Assembly: GCA_028288595.1 (NCBI GenBank)
Contig: JAQBNK010000094.1
Location: forward strand, 1 to 49,960
DNA from: Chitinophagaceae bacterium
GTDB taxonomy: Bacteria; Bacteroidota; Bacteroidia; Chitinophagales; Chitinophagaceae
Reading direction: 5' to 3'
Length of the DNA: 49,960 bases
Shown here in pieces: positions 9,177 through 17,738 of this stretch; within the stretch, counting starts at the first letter, position 1, and every line of letters begins with the position of its first letter. Under the pieces are notes generated by a model. The model made no database searches, was not told the DNA's origin, and saw only the letters and a list, made by a program, of their open reading frames with translations. The translations under genes were made by a program, and so were the position numbers.

Positions 9177-11236
9177 ACAGGAATTATTATGGTAAATGTT
9201 GCACCCTGGTTAACTACACCGTAAGCACTGATAGTGCCACCGTGATTTTCCGCGATCTTTTTACAAATGGCCAGGCCGATCCCTGTTCCTTCATAGTCTG
9301 ATTTAGAATGTAACCTTTGAAAAATAGCGAAAATTTTATTAGAAAACTGGTTGTCGAACCCAATTCCATTGTCTGCAATACTTATTTTAAGATATTTCTC
9401 GGCATGTAAGATATGGTAAGACGATACCTGTTTCGGGGAAAGATACTCAGCTTTGATTTTGATATAAGGGTTTTCTTTATTTGCCGTAAACTTGAGTGCG
9501 TTATTCAGCAGGTTTAAAAACAATTGCCTGAATTGCCCCGGTACCACTTTTACTGTTGGTAAAGTGTCAGCTTCAATCTTTACATTTTTCTCCTGGATCT
9601 TAAACTCTAATGTTTCAATCACATCATGCAGGATTTCATCCAGGTTAGTATTTGCGAAAGATTTGTTTCCGGAAATAATGGATATACCCAGTAATTCATT
9701 GGCCATATGCTGCATTCGCTTGGCAGAATTCATGATTTTTTCAAGGTATTGACGGCTCTCTTCACTAAGATTATCATACTCTGCCCGTAATAACCGGTCG
9801 CTGAAAGTCGCAATCTTACGCATAGGCTCTTTCAGATCATGACTGGCCACATAAGCATATTCTTCCAGGCTGGAATTAGACTGTTGTAACTGGAGATTTT
9901 TTTGTTGCAGGGCCTGCTCCGCTTCTTCCTGCTCGGTAATATCAATAGAAACATTCAATACATGTTCCACCTTTTTTTCCTGGTTCCTGTCGAAAATGGT
10001 TCCATAGGTATGAAACCAATGATAGTTGCCATTTTTATGACGCATCCTGTATTTAAATTCAACCACCATTTCATTTCCATCTGCAGGAGGATTAGCATTT
10101 GCCTCTTCTAATGCTTTTGTATTTTTTTCTATGATACCCGGCAGATCATCAGGATGCACAATACCGGAAAAAAAGGTTACTCCATTTTCAATCACTTCTG
10201 CAGGATCGTATCCCAGTATTTTTTCCAATGCCTTATTGATGAAAGTGTATTTCCCGGTATTTACATTATACGAGGCTATTAATGAAGGAGTGGTATCAGC
10301 GATCTTATTAATGAATTCATTTTTTTTCTGCAGTTCTTCCTGTACAAGCTGTTCGTATGTTACGTCCTGCAGCGTTCCATGGATCTGGGCAGGCTGCCCT
10401 CCTTCGGTTATGATCTCGCCCCGTGCATGCAATATTTTAATTGTCCCGTTTTTTAATATGATGCGATAATAAAAGTCGAAGGGCTTTAATGTTGCTATTG
10501 ATTTTTGCGTTTCGGTAGTAACGCGGTTTGCATCATCGGGGTGGTTAAATGCATAGATCAGTTCGTAGTTAATTTCGGTGCCGGGTTCAACGTGATAAAT
10601 TTTATACAATTCATCCGACCATTTCAATTTATTATCCGCTAAGGTCCAGGTCCAGTTGCCAATATGTGCCAAACCCTGGGCCTGCCTGTATAGTTCTTCG
10701 CTGCGTTTTAATTCGGCAGCATTTTTTTCGATCTTATCTTTAAGTAAGTTGATATACGTGTTAGTGGAGGCCAGGTTGGCTTCCATATCATACAAATCAA
10801 TTTCTTTTATTATTTCAATTATAGTAACAGGCTCATTGGTATACAGGGGAAGAAATTTGAGCATGCTTATTTTGCGGATATACCCGACCATCGTAATATC
10901 TTCTGCAACTATATCATTCTGACCAATGATTTCAAGCTGATCATTTATCCATTTATTGGTTGAAACTTCCAGCAACTCTGCCAGCTTATTATCTTCAGCG
11001 GCCTGGAAAAATTCCATGTTGCTTTCGAGCGAGAGTTTCACCAGTTGCTCTTCAGGCATGGATTCAAGCAGCTTTAATAAGGGAAGTTTGAGGCGCCTGC
11101 TTTGCCGGATAACTTCATCCACGTAAGCGCGCAAATGATTTTCTTTAATGAAAGCTGCAAAGCCGGGGAACTGACTGAATGAAAGTTTATTTGTTTTATC
11201 AGCAACTCCTTTCGTTGCTTCAATTGTTTCTCTCAC
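9173..11236 (-). CDS. PAS-domain sensor histidine kinase
   Basis: A 687-residue soluble sensor kinase with no membrane segment. Order of parts: an N-terminal helical region (about 1-150) containing LKLPLLKLLESMPEEQLVKL, a coiled coil near 155-180, a first PAS (about 190-300, with GNWTWTLADNKLKWSDELY and NHPDDANRV), a second PAS with PAC (about 315-435), HisKA with the phospho-acceptor His466 in YVASHDLKEPMRKI, and an HATPase_c domain (NLLNNALKF N-box, ADNGIGFD, and GTGIGLAI). It likely senses a cytoplasmic cue and phosphorylates the receiver encoded right after it (4-nt overlap). The cue is unknown. Confidence 0.92.
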   Translation of the reverse strand: MRETIEATKGVADKTNKLSFSQFPGFAAFIKENHLRAYVDEVIRQSRRLKLPLLKLLESMPEEQLVKLSLESNMEFFQAAEDNKLAELLEVSTNKWINDQLEIIGQNDIVAEDITMVGYIRKISMLKFLPLYTNEPVTIIEIIKEIDLYDMEANLASTNTYINLLKDKIEKNAAELKRSEELYRQAQGLAHIGNWTWTLADNKLKWSDELYKIYHVEPGTEINYELIYAFNHPDDANRVTTETQKSIATLKPFDFYYRIILKNGTIKILHARGEIITEGGQPAQIHGTLQDVTYEQLVQEELQKKNEFINKIADTTPSLIASYNVNTGKYTFINKALEKILGYDPAEVIENGVTFFSGIVHPDDLPGIIEKNTKALEEANANPPADGNEMVVEFKYRMRHKNGNYHWFHTYGTIFDRNQEKKVEHVLNVSIDITEQEEAEQALQQKNLQLQQSNSSLEEYAYVASHDLKEPMRKIATFSDRLLRAEYDNLSEESRQYLEKIMNSAKRMQHMANELLGISIISGNKSFANTNLDEILHDVIETLEFKIQEKNVKIEADTLPTVKVVPGQFRQLFLNLLNNALKFTANKENPYIKIKAEYLSPKQVSSYHILHAEKYLKISIADNGIGFDNQFSNKIFAIFQRLHSKSDYEGTGIGLAICKKIAENHGGTISAYGVVNQGATFTIIIPV

Positions 11237-11405
11237 CTGTTAGGTTTTAGGTATACGAAATCGTTTTGCGGAGTCAGGGGTTGAGAGAATTCTGAAAATT
11301 GAATTTAATACAAAAACTTAATACGGGCCATACCGCCCTCAATTTCAATATATTTTAATCTTTACAAATGGATTTCTGAGTTCAGTTTGTGGAAACTGGC
11401 CAAAT

Positions 11406-11702
11406 GCGACCCGTGAGATCAATTTTGGTGGAAAGCAGAAAACAGTCCCCTTTGAGATAGGTGCCGATGTACTTTACCGTAAAAGCAAATCGGTTCCGAG
11501 AACAACAATCAGCATTGGTGCATTAATCCGCAAAGCAAGACACGAAGCCCGCTTGACACAGCATGACCTTGCACTGAAAAGCGGAACTACGGCCGGGTAT
11601 ATCTCCCGCATTGAAAATGATAAATCAGGTATTGAAATCCATACTTTAGAAAAAATCGTAAGAAACGGCCTGAAAAAGACGCTCCAGATTAAGGTTTGCT
11701 AA
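11406..11702 (+). pseudogene. Remnant of a HigA-like XRE antitoxin gene
   Basis: An open frame with no usable start codon ends at TAA 11700-11702. Its last 60 codons read as a clear XRE helix-turn-helix: SIGALIRKARHEARLTQHDL, then SGTTAGYISRIENDKSGI, then IHTLEKIVRNGLKK. The order and spacing match the C-terminal half of HigA/MqsA-like antitoxins that usually follow a RelE-type toxin. No toxin gene is visible upstream; short open stretches in the other two frames between 11380 and 11460 suggest frameshift decay. I treat it as a dead toxin-antitoxin remnant at the left edge of the accessory region. Confidence 0.6.
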
Positions 11703-11847
11703 ATGGTCAATTAAGTCTCGTCCCTGCTTCCAATTTCGGTGGGGTTTTTCATTTCTTTTATAGGCCCTTGCGATCTTCATAATTGCAGCGTGATCTCAGT
11801 CTTTCATTTTGTTTTTATTAAGCCGGTAACTCCGTTTAATGTGGGAT

Positions 11848-12441
11848 TTAATTGCCTGAAAAGTCGTTGTCAATACGGTCAATTAGCCATTTGTTACCAT
11901 TTTGTGTCAGGTAATAGTTGGTCTTATAATTACCTGTAAAAAGCAGTTTGATAAATGCTTTATTTCCATCAATCTTTTTGGCTATCACTTTTACATGATC
12001 AAGGCTTTCCCAAACCTCTGAATAATCCTGGGCCTTCATGATCAGGTCTGCTTCAAAGCCTTCAGCAGGCCCATCATTTTGAGGATGTTCTTTAAAGCGT
12101 TCGTTAGATATTTTGAAAAACGTTCTCAGGTTATTCAGGAATTGGTTGGATAAATAACCGCTTTTTTTTAATTCAGATAAATACTTTTCTGATTCTTTGA
12201 AATCAATGGAATAAAATGTTGTGGTGTCCTGCAAGCCACCTGTTATTATTTTTATTTTATTCAGACTGTCTTCGTTTTGTTTATACCAATTCAGGAATGC
12301 AATCGCTGTATGCTCAGGTGAAATTTCAATAGTATGCTGAAGAAGTGTACTGTTCGTGTCGTCTTTTTTGGTATTCGTATGCGAGCAGGCAATAATGCTT
12401 GTAACTATAATTAATAAAAATATATTCCTGAAGATGGTCAT
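11848..12441 (-). CDS. Putative lipoprotein, DUF3828-like
   Basis: A 197-residue protein. The N-terminus is a lipoprotein signal with lipobox cysteine at residue 19 (LLIIVTSIIAC), so it is probably an envelope lipoprotein. The rest has the look of the DUF3828 group: AIAFLNWYKQNEDSLNKI early, YLSELKKSGYLSNQFLNNLR in the middle, and a beta-strand end with KAFIKLLFTGNYKTNYYLT and NGNKWLIDRI. These folds resemble NTF2-like cones but no enzymatic residues are recognisable. It stands alone on this strand. Function unknown. Confidence 0.7.
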   Translation of the reverse strand: MTIFRNIFLLIIVTSIIACSHTNTKKDDTNSTLLQHTIEISPEHTAIAFLNWYKQNEDSLNKIKIITGGLQDTTTFYSIDFKESEKYLSELKKSGYLSNQFLNNLRTFFKISNERFKEHPQNDGPAEGFEADLIMKAQDYSEVWESLDHVKVIAKKIDGNKAFIKLLFTGNYKTNYYLTQNGNKWLIDRIDNDFSGN

Positions 12442-12551
12442 GAGTTAAGCGCAATTATAAATGTAGAAATTTTTTTGAATGACAGTCCCTACATGAAGAT
12501 CTAGCCCCACGGAAATCAGTTACGAAAAAGGATGCTCCTCCAGCTTAGGTC

Positions 12552-12719
12552 TCATTTAACATTCGATTTTCTCAGGTTATCGGCCAATAAAAAAACAATA
12601 CCGATCGTTAGCCAGAAAATTGCCTTCAGCCAGTTTTGGGACTGTAAAGCTTCTAACATTGCAATGCCAAAAAAAAGAAGGAATATGGTAAAATTGGTTC
12701 CGAGCTTGATATGTTTCAT
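12552..12719 (-). CDS. Small membrane protein, unknown
   Basis: A 55-residue open frame starting at the ATG complementary to 12717-12719 (a start 57 nt further upstream exists but adds an unlikely leader). It encodes two hydrophobic helices, TIFLLFFGIAMLEAL and AIFWLTIGIVFLLA, separated by a short polar turn QSQNWLK, and a positive C-terminal tail. This is a plausible two-pass inner-membrane peptide. There is no family that I recognise and no operon partner. Moderate to low confidence that it is translated. Confidence 0.45.
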   Translation of the reverse strand: MKHIKLGTNFTIFLLFFGIAMLEALQSQNWLKAIFWLTIGIVFLLADNLRKSNVK

Positions 12720-12963
12720 AAAGAGGGTTTTATTAGGTGCAAATTTTAAAAGTCTGTCCGTGCAATGTACATGCAAAAGAATTTCCTATACATGAACGCT
12801 GTCAATATTTAGCTTGATAGTTATCATCGTTTCCCGGTGTGTCTGGAGTTAGTTATACCTAAAGAGTAAACAGCCCACAGATCTGTTCCACGTGGTGCAG
12901 GCATCTATAAATATTTTGACACTAAATGTTGTATACGGCTGACGCAGCTTTTGGTTTTTGATT

Positions 12964-13482
12964 CTATACAAACAATTTTACTTTTACATGTTTTTTCTCT
13001 TTTTGTCTAAGCGCTTTGTCCGTCTTGACAAAATGTATTTTTTCTTTCTCAGCTATCATATACCATACATCGGCCGGAATATGTTTATTAGAGGGCTCTT
13101 CTAAACGCACGGCGATGTTTTCCTGCGGCAAACGTTCATTATTAATATAAAGGCTGAAGACTGTGTGATGCACACCGATTTCTTTTGCTAATTGATTATT
13201 TCGTCTGCCGGCAATTCTAACGTAAGCCTTTAAAAAATGACCGAAGCGTTTATTCTTATCAAACTCATCAGATTTGATATAATCTTTCATCTGCAGATAC
13301 AACTGCATTAACAAAAGTTCGGTCTGTGTTTTTTGCGATCGCTTTGCCTTCGCTTTCAAACGAGCCTCAGCGAGCATTTGATCTGCTTGCTTTTTTTGAG
13401 CAGGAGATAATCGAACAGGCAATACCAATGACTCGGCAATATCTTCTGCTTTATATTCTCTTATGATCTTTTCGTTACTCAT
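12964..13482 (-). CDS. XRE-like DNA-binding protein
   Basis: A 172-residue protein when started at the ATG complementary to 13480-13482 (MSNEKIIREY). The N-terminal half is a charged helix region with AQKKQADQMLAEARLKAKAKR. The C-terminal half has a helix-turn-helix pattern, RRNNQLAKEIGVHHTVFSLYINNERLPQENIAVRLEE, like the XRE regulators attached to Bacteroidota toxin-antitoxin loci. It lies 165 nt downstream of higA on the same strand, so it may be a second regulator of that locus or an independent gene. No toxin partner is visible next to it. Confidence 0.65.
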   Translation of the reverse strand: MSNEKIIREYKAEDIAESLVLPVRLSPAQKKQADQMLAEARLKAKAKRSQKTQTELLLMQLYLQMKDYIKSDEFDKNKRFGHFLKAYVRIAGRRNNQLAKEIGVHHTVFSLYINNERLPQENIAVRLEEPSNKHIPADVWYMIAEKEKIHFVKTDKALRQKEKKHVKVKLFV

Positions 13483-13647
13483 AATGGATATTGATTTATA
13501 ACGTTTAAAAGTGAATCGCCCTCTAAACACACCTGGTATCCTGCATCGACCATGCCGTACTTGTTGATATAGTGATTCCGCAATGTGGTTCCGGAACTGT
13601 TATGTCAAGAGAGCACCAGTTATTAATATGTTCAATAACCGGTTTAT

Positions 13648-13941
13648 TTAAGCCGCTTTGAAATGACGGATGCCTTTGCGGCTGACACTTCGCTCAGCAT
13701 GCCATAGTTCCCAGTTCTTTTGAAGGTTGATCCAAAAAGCGGCGGTGTTGCCAAAGGCCTCGGAGAGTTTGACAGCGAGTTCAGGGGAAATGCCGGCGTG
13801 TTCATTCACGATGGCAGAAAGATTGCCCCGCGCAATTTTCAGACCCGCGGCCACTTCAGTAATGGTGAGGCCCCTTTGCTGGATAAACAGTTCGCGTAAG
13901 ATTTCACCGGGGTGAACGGGAGGTAAGCTGCGTTGTAACAT
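13648..13941 (-). CDS. higA: HigA-family antitoxin
   Basis: A 97-residue XRE antitoxin of the plasmid maintenance VapI/HigA type. The start is placed at the ATG complementary to 13939-13941, because homologues begin just before the conserved PPVHPGEILRE segment. The helix-turn-helix spans LTITEVAAGLKIARGNLSAIVN, followed by ELAVKLSEAFGN and a conserved WINLQ helix. It neutralises the HigB toxin and normally represses its own operon. The toxin gene lies upstream with a 19-nt gap, the usual toxin-first order of higBA. Confidence 0.93.
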   Translation of the reverse strand: MLQRSLPPVHPGEILRELFIQQRGLTITEVAAGLKIARGNLSAIVNEHAGISPELAVKLSEAFGNTAAFWINLQKNWELWHAERSVSRKGIRHFKAA

Positions 13942-13960
13942 AGCATAGACTTTATTAAAC

Positions 13961-14239
13961 TCAATGATAATCCAGGTAATCGACATCAAACACATCAGGC
14001 GGAATCCACCGGAAGATAAGCCGGTAATTCCCGGTTACCTGCAAAGACCAAAAGCCTTTGTAAGTGCCTTTCAATGGATGTGCATTCAATCCCAGTGCCA
14101 TAATATCCTTTTCGGAACTGATCGCATCGAGAGCAGACAGGATCCGGGCAATTTTGGAAAATTGTTCTTTCGGAAGTTTTGCCGTTTTGCCTTCTGCGTA
14201 GAATTGAAGCAGTCCCTTATGCCGGATACTTTGAATCAT
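13961..14239 (-). CDS. higB: HigB-family mRNA-cleaving toxin (RelE superfamily)
   Basis: A 92-residue protein typical of HigB/RelE-like toxins (usual length about 92). Visible motifs: IRHKGLLQFYAEG at the start, FSKIARILSALDAISS in the first helix pair, HPLKGTYKGFWSLQV, NYRLIFRW with a candidate catalytic Arg, and the conserved VDYLDYH at the C-terminus. Family members cut mRNA on the ribosome during stress. The gene is first in a two-gene operon with higA and sits 13 nt downstream of a 26-bp imperfect palindrome that may be the HigA operator. Confidence 0.94.
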   Translation of the reverse strand: MIQSIRHKGLLQFYAEGKTAKLPKEQFSKIARILSALDAISSEKDIMALGLNAHPLKGTYKGFWSLQVTGNYRLIFRWIPPDVFDVDYLDYH

Positions 14240-14251
14240 TTCTTTTACAAA

Positions 14252-14277
14252 TGTAACGTGTAATATGACATGTTACA
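14252..14277. promoter_or_regulatory. Imperfect palindrome, candidate HigA operator
   Basis: A 26-bp segment starting TGTAAC and ending GTTACA, with a second matching pair TGT/ACA inside, lies just upstream of higB. HigA proteins bind such palindromes to repress the operon. Confidence 0.55.
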
Positions 14278-14469
14278 GTTAAATTTTCAGCTCTCCAGCT
14301 GCAGGAATTGCGGAATCTAAGGGCCGTTATCTTAGGCGTACGGGAAATATTTACAATTCACAAATTGTAAACCCATTTTAGACCGCATTTGTGGATCTGG
14401 GAAAGTAGCAATTGAAGGATAACGCTTTTCTCACCGGGAGGGCCTCGTTGCATTTTCCCTCGATACCTT

Positions 14470-15339
14470 TTACCGCTCAGTCATTTTGTCCAGGAACCTG
14501 ATAATGCTGATCGCATCCTGCTCACCATAGCCCATTTGTAAGGCAGCCTGGAAACTGGCCAGCAGGGGAATGGAAAGCGGGAAAGACAAGCCTTCTTTTT
14601 GAGCAAGTTGAAGGTCCTTGGTCAAATGTTTCAATGCGAAGGCTGGTGAGTAATGATTGTTTAAGATGGTCCCGGCTTTCATTTTTGTAACGCCGCTTCC
14701 GCAGGCACTTCCATTGATCAGTGCCAGCATATCTGCCGTATCGATGCCCAGATGTTGCGCAAATAAGACGGTCTCGGAAAGTCCTTGCATGGTAAGGCCA
14801 AGAAAATAATTCAGGCACAGTTTCGCTGCGCTCGCCTGTCCAACTTCACCCAGGTAAAAAATCTGTTTTCCGAGTGCTTCAAATACCCGTTGTGCTTTTT
14901 GATGATCTGCTATGTCGCCACCTGATAGGATCATCAGCTTTCCCTCTTCGGCTGGTTTTACACTGCCCGATACTTTTGCTTCCAGGAAACGGACGGACTT
15001 TTTGTTACAGTCCCTGGCAAGGGCCTTTGACGTTTGCACACCCACGGTACTCATATCGATCAGTAACACACCCGGTGTGGGGTCGCTCAGTAAGCCATCG
15101 TTGGGATTGTAAACCTGTTGTGCTGCTGCGTCATCAGATACCATGGTGATCACAATGTCGCTGATCTGTGAAAGCTGTTGAAGGCTGGTTGCAGAAGTTG
15201 CACCGAGGCGGAGAAGGTCTTTTTCTTTTTCACGGGTCCGGTTGTACACACAGACAGGGAAGCCTTTGCTTAATAAATTTCTGACCATCGGGTTTCCCAT
15301 ATTGCCCAGGCCTACCCATCCGATTTTAATGGTGTTCAT
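14470..15339 (-). CDS. NAD(P)-dependent beta-hydroxyacid dehydrogenase (3-hydroxyisobutyrate dehydrogenase type)
   Basis: A 289-residue protein of the 6-phosphogluconate/3-hydroxyisobutyrate dehydrogenase superfamily. The Rossmann motif is WVGLGNMGNPM (residues 8-18), and the substrate loop ends in AKVSGSVKPAEEGKL. The catalytic Lys173 is in AAKLCLNYFLG with its Asn177 partner. Members reduce or oxidise short beta-hydroxy acids such as tartronate semialdehyde, 3-hydroxyisobutyrate or succinic semialdehyde; the exact substrate is not visible. Its start overlaps the end of the upstream aldo/keto reductase gene by 14 nt, so the two are translated together and probably act on related small carbonyl compounds. 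Confidence 0.9.
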   Translation of the reverse strand: MNTIKIGWVGLGNMGNPMVRNLLSKGFPVCVYNRTREKEKDLLRLGATSATSLQQLSQISDIVITMVSDDAAAQQVYNPNDGLLSDPTPGVLLIDMSTVGVQTSKALARDCNKKSVRFLEAKVSGSVKPAEEGKLMILSGGDIADHQKAQRVFEALGKQIFYLGEVGQASAAKLCLNYFLGLTMQGLSETVLFAQHLGIDTADMLALINGSACGSGVTKMKAGTILNNHYSPAFALKHLTKDLQLAQKEGLSFPLSIPLLASFQAALQMGYGEQDAISIIRFLDKMTER

Positions 15340-16360
15340 TGGTTTGCATTTTGTTCCGTCTCGATTGCTTATTTAACTGCAGTGAAGCAAGCTCCCGGTT
15401 GATGAATGCCAGTTCTTCCAGGGATAAATGGAAGGAAGCTGCCTGTGCATTTTCTACTGACTGCTTTGCATTTCTTGCACCTGCCAGGGCGATCGTAATG
15501 CCGGGTTGCTCAATTGTCCAGCGAAGGACAAGTTGCGAAAGGGTAACACCTTTCATTTCAGCGAGTGGCCGGATCTTTTCAAGGAATGTATTGGTTCTTT
15601 CAATGTTTTCATCGGTAAAAAAATACAGCCCTGCACGATGATCACCATTCTCAAAAACATAGCCGGGTTTCATCTTTCCTGTCAATAGTCCGCGTTCGAG
15701 AGGGCTGTATGCTAAAATTGAAATGTTTTGCTCCAGGCAGTAAGGAACCACATCTGCTTCAATATCCCTCAGCACCATACTGTAAGGAACCTGGTTAGAA
15801 ACAATGTTTACATATTTGCTGGCCTCTTTGACCTGCTCTGCGTTGTAATTGCATACACCGGCATACCTGATCTTTCCTTGTCTGATCAGTATCGCAATGG
15901 CTTCCATCGTTTCTTCAATGGGTGTGGTTGAGTCCGGCCAATGGATCTGGTAGAGATCGATATAATCTGTGTTTAACCTGCGCAGGCTGTCTTCACATTC
16001 GCTGATAATGCTTTCTTTGCCGGCGTACTTATAGATATCGATATGCTTTCCTTTTGTATCCATACTTTTAAAAGCAAAATCTCCTTTGGCGAGATTCCAG
16101 CGCATGCCATATTTGGTCAGTATCTGGACCTTTTCCCTCGGGAGATCTTTAATAGCCTCACCGACTATTTCTTCGCTGTTGCCCTGCCCGTAAATGGGAG
16201 CGGTGTCAATTGATGTCACACCAAGGTCATAGGCTTTTTTGATAGCCTCAATGGCATCCTTTCTTTCCGTACCTCCCCACATCCAGCCCCCCGCAGCCCA
16301 GGCGCCAAAGCAGATAGATGAAACGAGAAGATCTGAATTTCCAAGCTGTCTGAATTCCAT
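15326..16360 (-). CDS. Aldo/keto reductase
   Basis: A 344-residue AKR with the full catalytic tetrad: Asp52 and Tyr57 in SIDTAPIYGQGNSE, Lys83 in LTKYGMRW, and His140 in DLYQIHWPD. The cofactor-binding end is seen in SILAYSPLERGLLTGK and the late IALAGARNAKQSVENAQ, which points to NADPH use. The length and GGWMWGGTE segment near the N-terminus place it with general bacterial AKRs (YdjG/YhdN type). It is the first gene of a two-gene operon with the dehydrogenase. Both are metabolic genes within an otherwise defence-rich region. Confidence 0.92.
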   Translation of the reverse strand: MEFRQLGNSDLLVSSICFGAWAAGGWMWGGTERKDAIEAIKKAYDLGVTSIDTAPIYGQGNSEEIVGEAIKDLPREKVQILTKYGMRWNLAKGDFAFKSMDTKGKHIDIYKYAGKESIISECEDSLRRLNTDYIDLYQIHWPDSTTPIEETMEAIAILIRQGKIRYAGVCNYNAEQVKEASKYVNIVSNQVPYSMVLRDIEADVVPYCLEQNISILAYSPLERGLLTGKMKPGYVFENGDHRAGLYFFTDENIERTNTFLEKIRPLAEMKGVTLSQLVLRWTIEQPGITIALAGARNAKQSVENAQAASFHLSLEELAFINRELASLQLNKQSRRNKMQTNEHH

Positions 16361-16423
16361 GTTAACCGGTTTTAAAATTGTTTGTACTGCAAATTTTAAT
16401 CAGCAGTCTGGAGGGATTCTGGA

Positions 16424-16633
16424 TTGAACGACAGGCTGCAAAATAGATCGGGTTTGGTTCCAGTCCGCCCATTGAGAGAAGCTGAAGATGAACTTTTGGA
16501 AGTAGAAAATATGCTAAAAAGTTACAAAGCTAATTGTGTGGCGAGTCAATTTAATATTGAGCAAAATGCGTTGTTAGCAAGTGAGAAAGAAAAGACGCAG
16601 TTGATGAAGGACATTTTAGAGAAGATCAAGTAA
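16424..16633 (+). CDS. Small helical protein or C-terminal fragment, unknown
   Basis: A 69-codon open frame with a TTG start and no ATG before codon 30. The product would be almost entirely helical (LREAEDELLEVENMLKSYK, later EKEKTQLMKDILEKIK). It ends 15 nt before the next gene. Absence of a good start and of any family likeness suggests it is the tail of a decayed gene. Low confidence. Confidence 0.25.
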   Translation: MNDRLQNRSGLVPVRPLREAEDELLEVENMLKSYKANCVASQFNIEQNALLASEKEKTQLMKDILEKIK

Positions 16634-16647
16634 ACAGGTAACAGCTT

Positions 16648-17079
16648 ATGAGATACCTTTTAATCATCAGCTTGTTCATAATAGCAACCTCAGCATATGC
16701 ACAGGATGGATGGGTGAAAATAGCTGAAGCAAAGGGTGGAATGTATTGCTTCTATCAACCAACAAAAACAACAGTTGAAAATTCTATCGTACATACATGG
16801 ATAAAAACATACCTCACTCAAGAGACAAGAAAGAAGTACAACATATTGCCACTACACACGGACGCTGCCCACGCACATGATTATTCATATTTGATTGAGG
16901 AAATAAATTTTGATTGCAGGAATGTGACACATAAAGTGGAAGAAGCAATTCTTTATAATGCGAATGGCACAGTTGCAAAAAGTCGTAGCATTGGTGATTT
17001 TGCGGCGAGATACAATACTATCGTACCCGACTCAATTCTAGTACTCATCTCTAATAAACTTTGCAAAGACGTGAAATAA
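16648..17079 (+). CDS. Exported protein, surface-adhesin E (CNP1-like) type
   Basis: A 143-residue secreted protein. Residues 1-18 are a signal peptide ending SAYAQ. The mature part follows the layout of the small surface-adhesin protein E family: a tryptophan strand DGWVKIAEA, a VHTWIKTY strand, a region LIEEINFDCRN with a Cys, an ILYNANGTVAKS hairpin, and a final VLISNKLCKDVK with a second Cys that could pair with the first. Function is unknown; the protein is probably periplasmic or surface located. It follows the short frame at 16424 by 15 nt. Confidence 0.6.
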   Translation: MRYLLIISLFIIATSAYAQDGWVKIAEAKGGMYCFYQPTKTTVENSIVHTWIKTYLTQETRKKYNILPLHTDAAHAHDYSYLIEEINFDCRNVTHKVEEAILYNANGTVAKSRSIGDFAARYNTIVPDSILVLISNKLCKDVK

Positions 17080-17273
17080 AACTGGTGGCACCAGATCAGT
17101 ACCACCTTCAGTAGAAAGGAAACAGTAAAAACATCCTACTCAACACCTTCAGTCTATCAGTAATCTTTTTCATTGTATGGCCAAAGTGGGACTCAAATTA
17201 AATGTTAGCATGCCTTCCTAACAACCAGATAGCAGATTTTTTGATTCAATAAGATTTATCATTTTTCGATCCT

Positions 17274-17705
17274 CTACTTCCCAACTATGAGTTCCATATC
17301 CCCATTCTTTGTTTTTACAAATGCATTTTTAATTGAAACGCTGCCTGAGTAGTTTAGGGTATCATTTGAAGAGAAAATAATTAATTGTCGAAATCTTGAA
17401 AAGTTAGGATCGCTATTGTTAGATTTAATTAATGTATTGGTTTGGCCTGCTTTTATTTCATAGACTTGTTTTATGACATTACTATCAACATCAATCAAAG
17501 TCCCATTCACATCTTTTGTTATTCCTTTCAAATAATCAAAATAAGCTGAGCCCTTAAACTCATTTCGCAATTCATTTTTATTATAATATACGCAGACTGT
17601 AATTTTTCCATTCGTCTTATTTATGATATCGGCATAGCTAACCGAGTCCATATAACAACTCATATAGAAGCAAGACAATACAGGGAATATAATTTTCAGT
17701 TTCAT
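17274..17705 (-). CDS. Hypothetical exported protein
   Basis: A 143-residue protein with an N-terminal hydrophobic stretch MKLKIIFPVLSCFYMSC that could be a lipoprotein signal (Cys12 or Cys17), followed by DSVSYADIINKTNGKITVCVYY. The remainder is predicted to be beta-rich. No family is recognised. It is 33 nt downstream of the trypsin-like gene on the same strand, so it may be co-transcribed with it. AT content is visibly higher than in the core genes. Confidence 0.5.
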   Translation of the reverse strand: MKLKIIFPVLSCFYMSCYMDSVSYADIINKTNGKITVCVYYNKNELRNEFKGSAYFDYLKGITKDVNGTLIDVDSNVIKQVYEIKAGQTNTLIKSNNSDPNFSRFRQLIIFSSNDTLNYSGSVSIKNAFVKTKNGDMELIVGK

Positions 17706-17738
17706 AATAAATTTTAGCGTGGAAAGTTTACGGAGTCT

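Noticed and set aside
12532-12795. 87-codon plus-strand frame antisense to the small membrane protein.
   Set aside because: The opposite strand encodes hydrophobic helices with better protein character.
14337-14345. CGTACGGGA also occurs in the tRNA-Glu 3' part (36628 region), possible attachment-site copy.
   Set aside because: Only nine bases match and the flanks do not; expected by chance in a window of this size.
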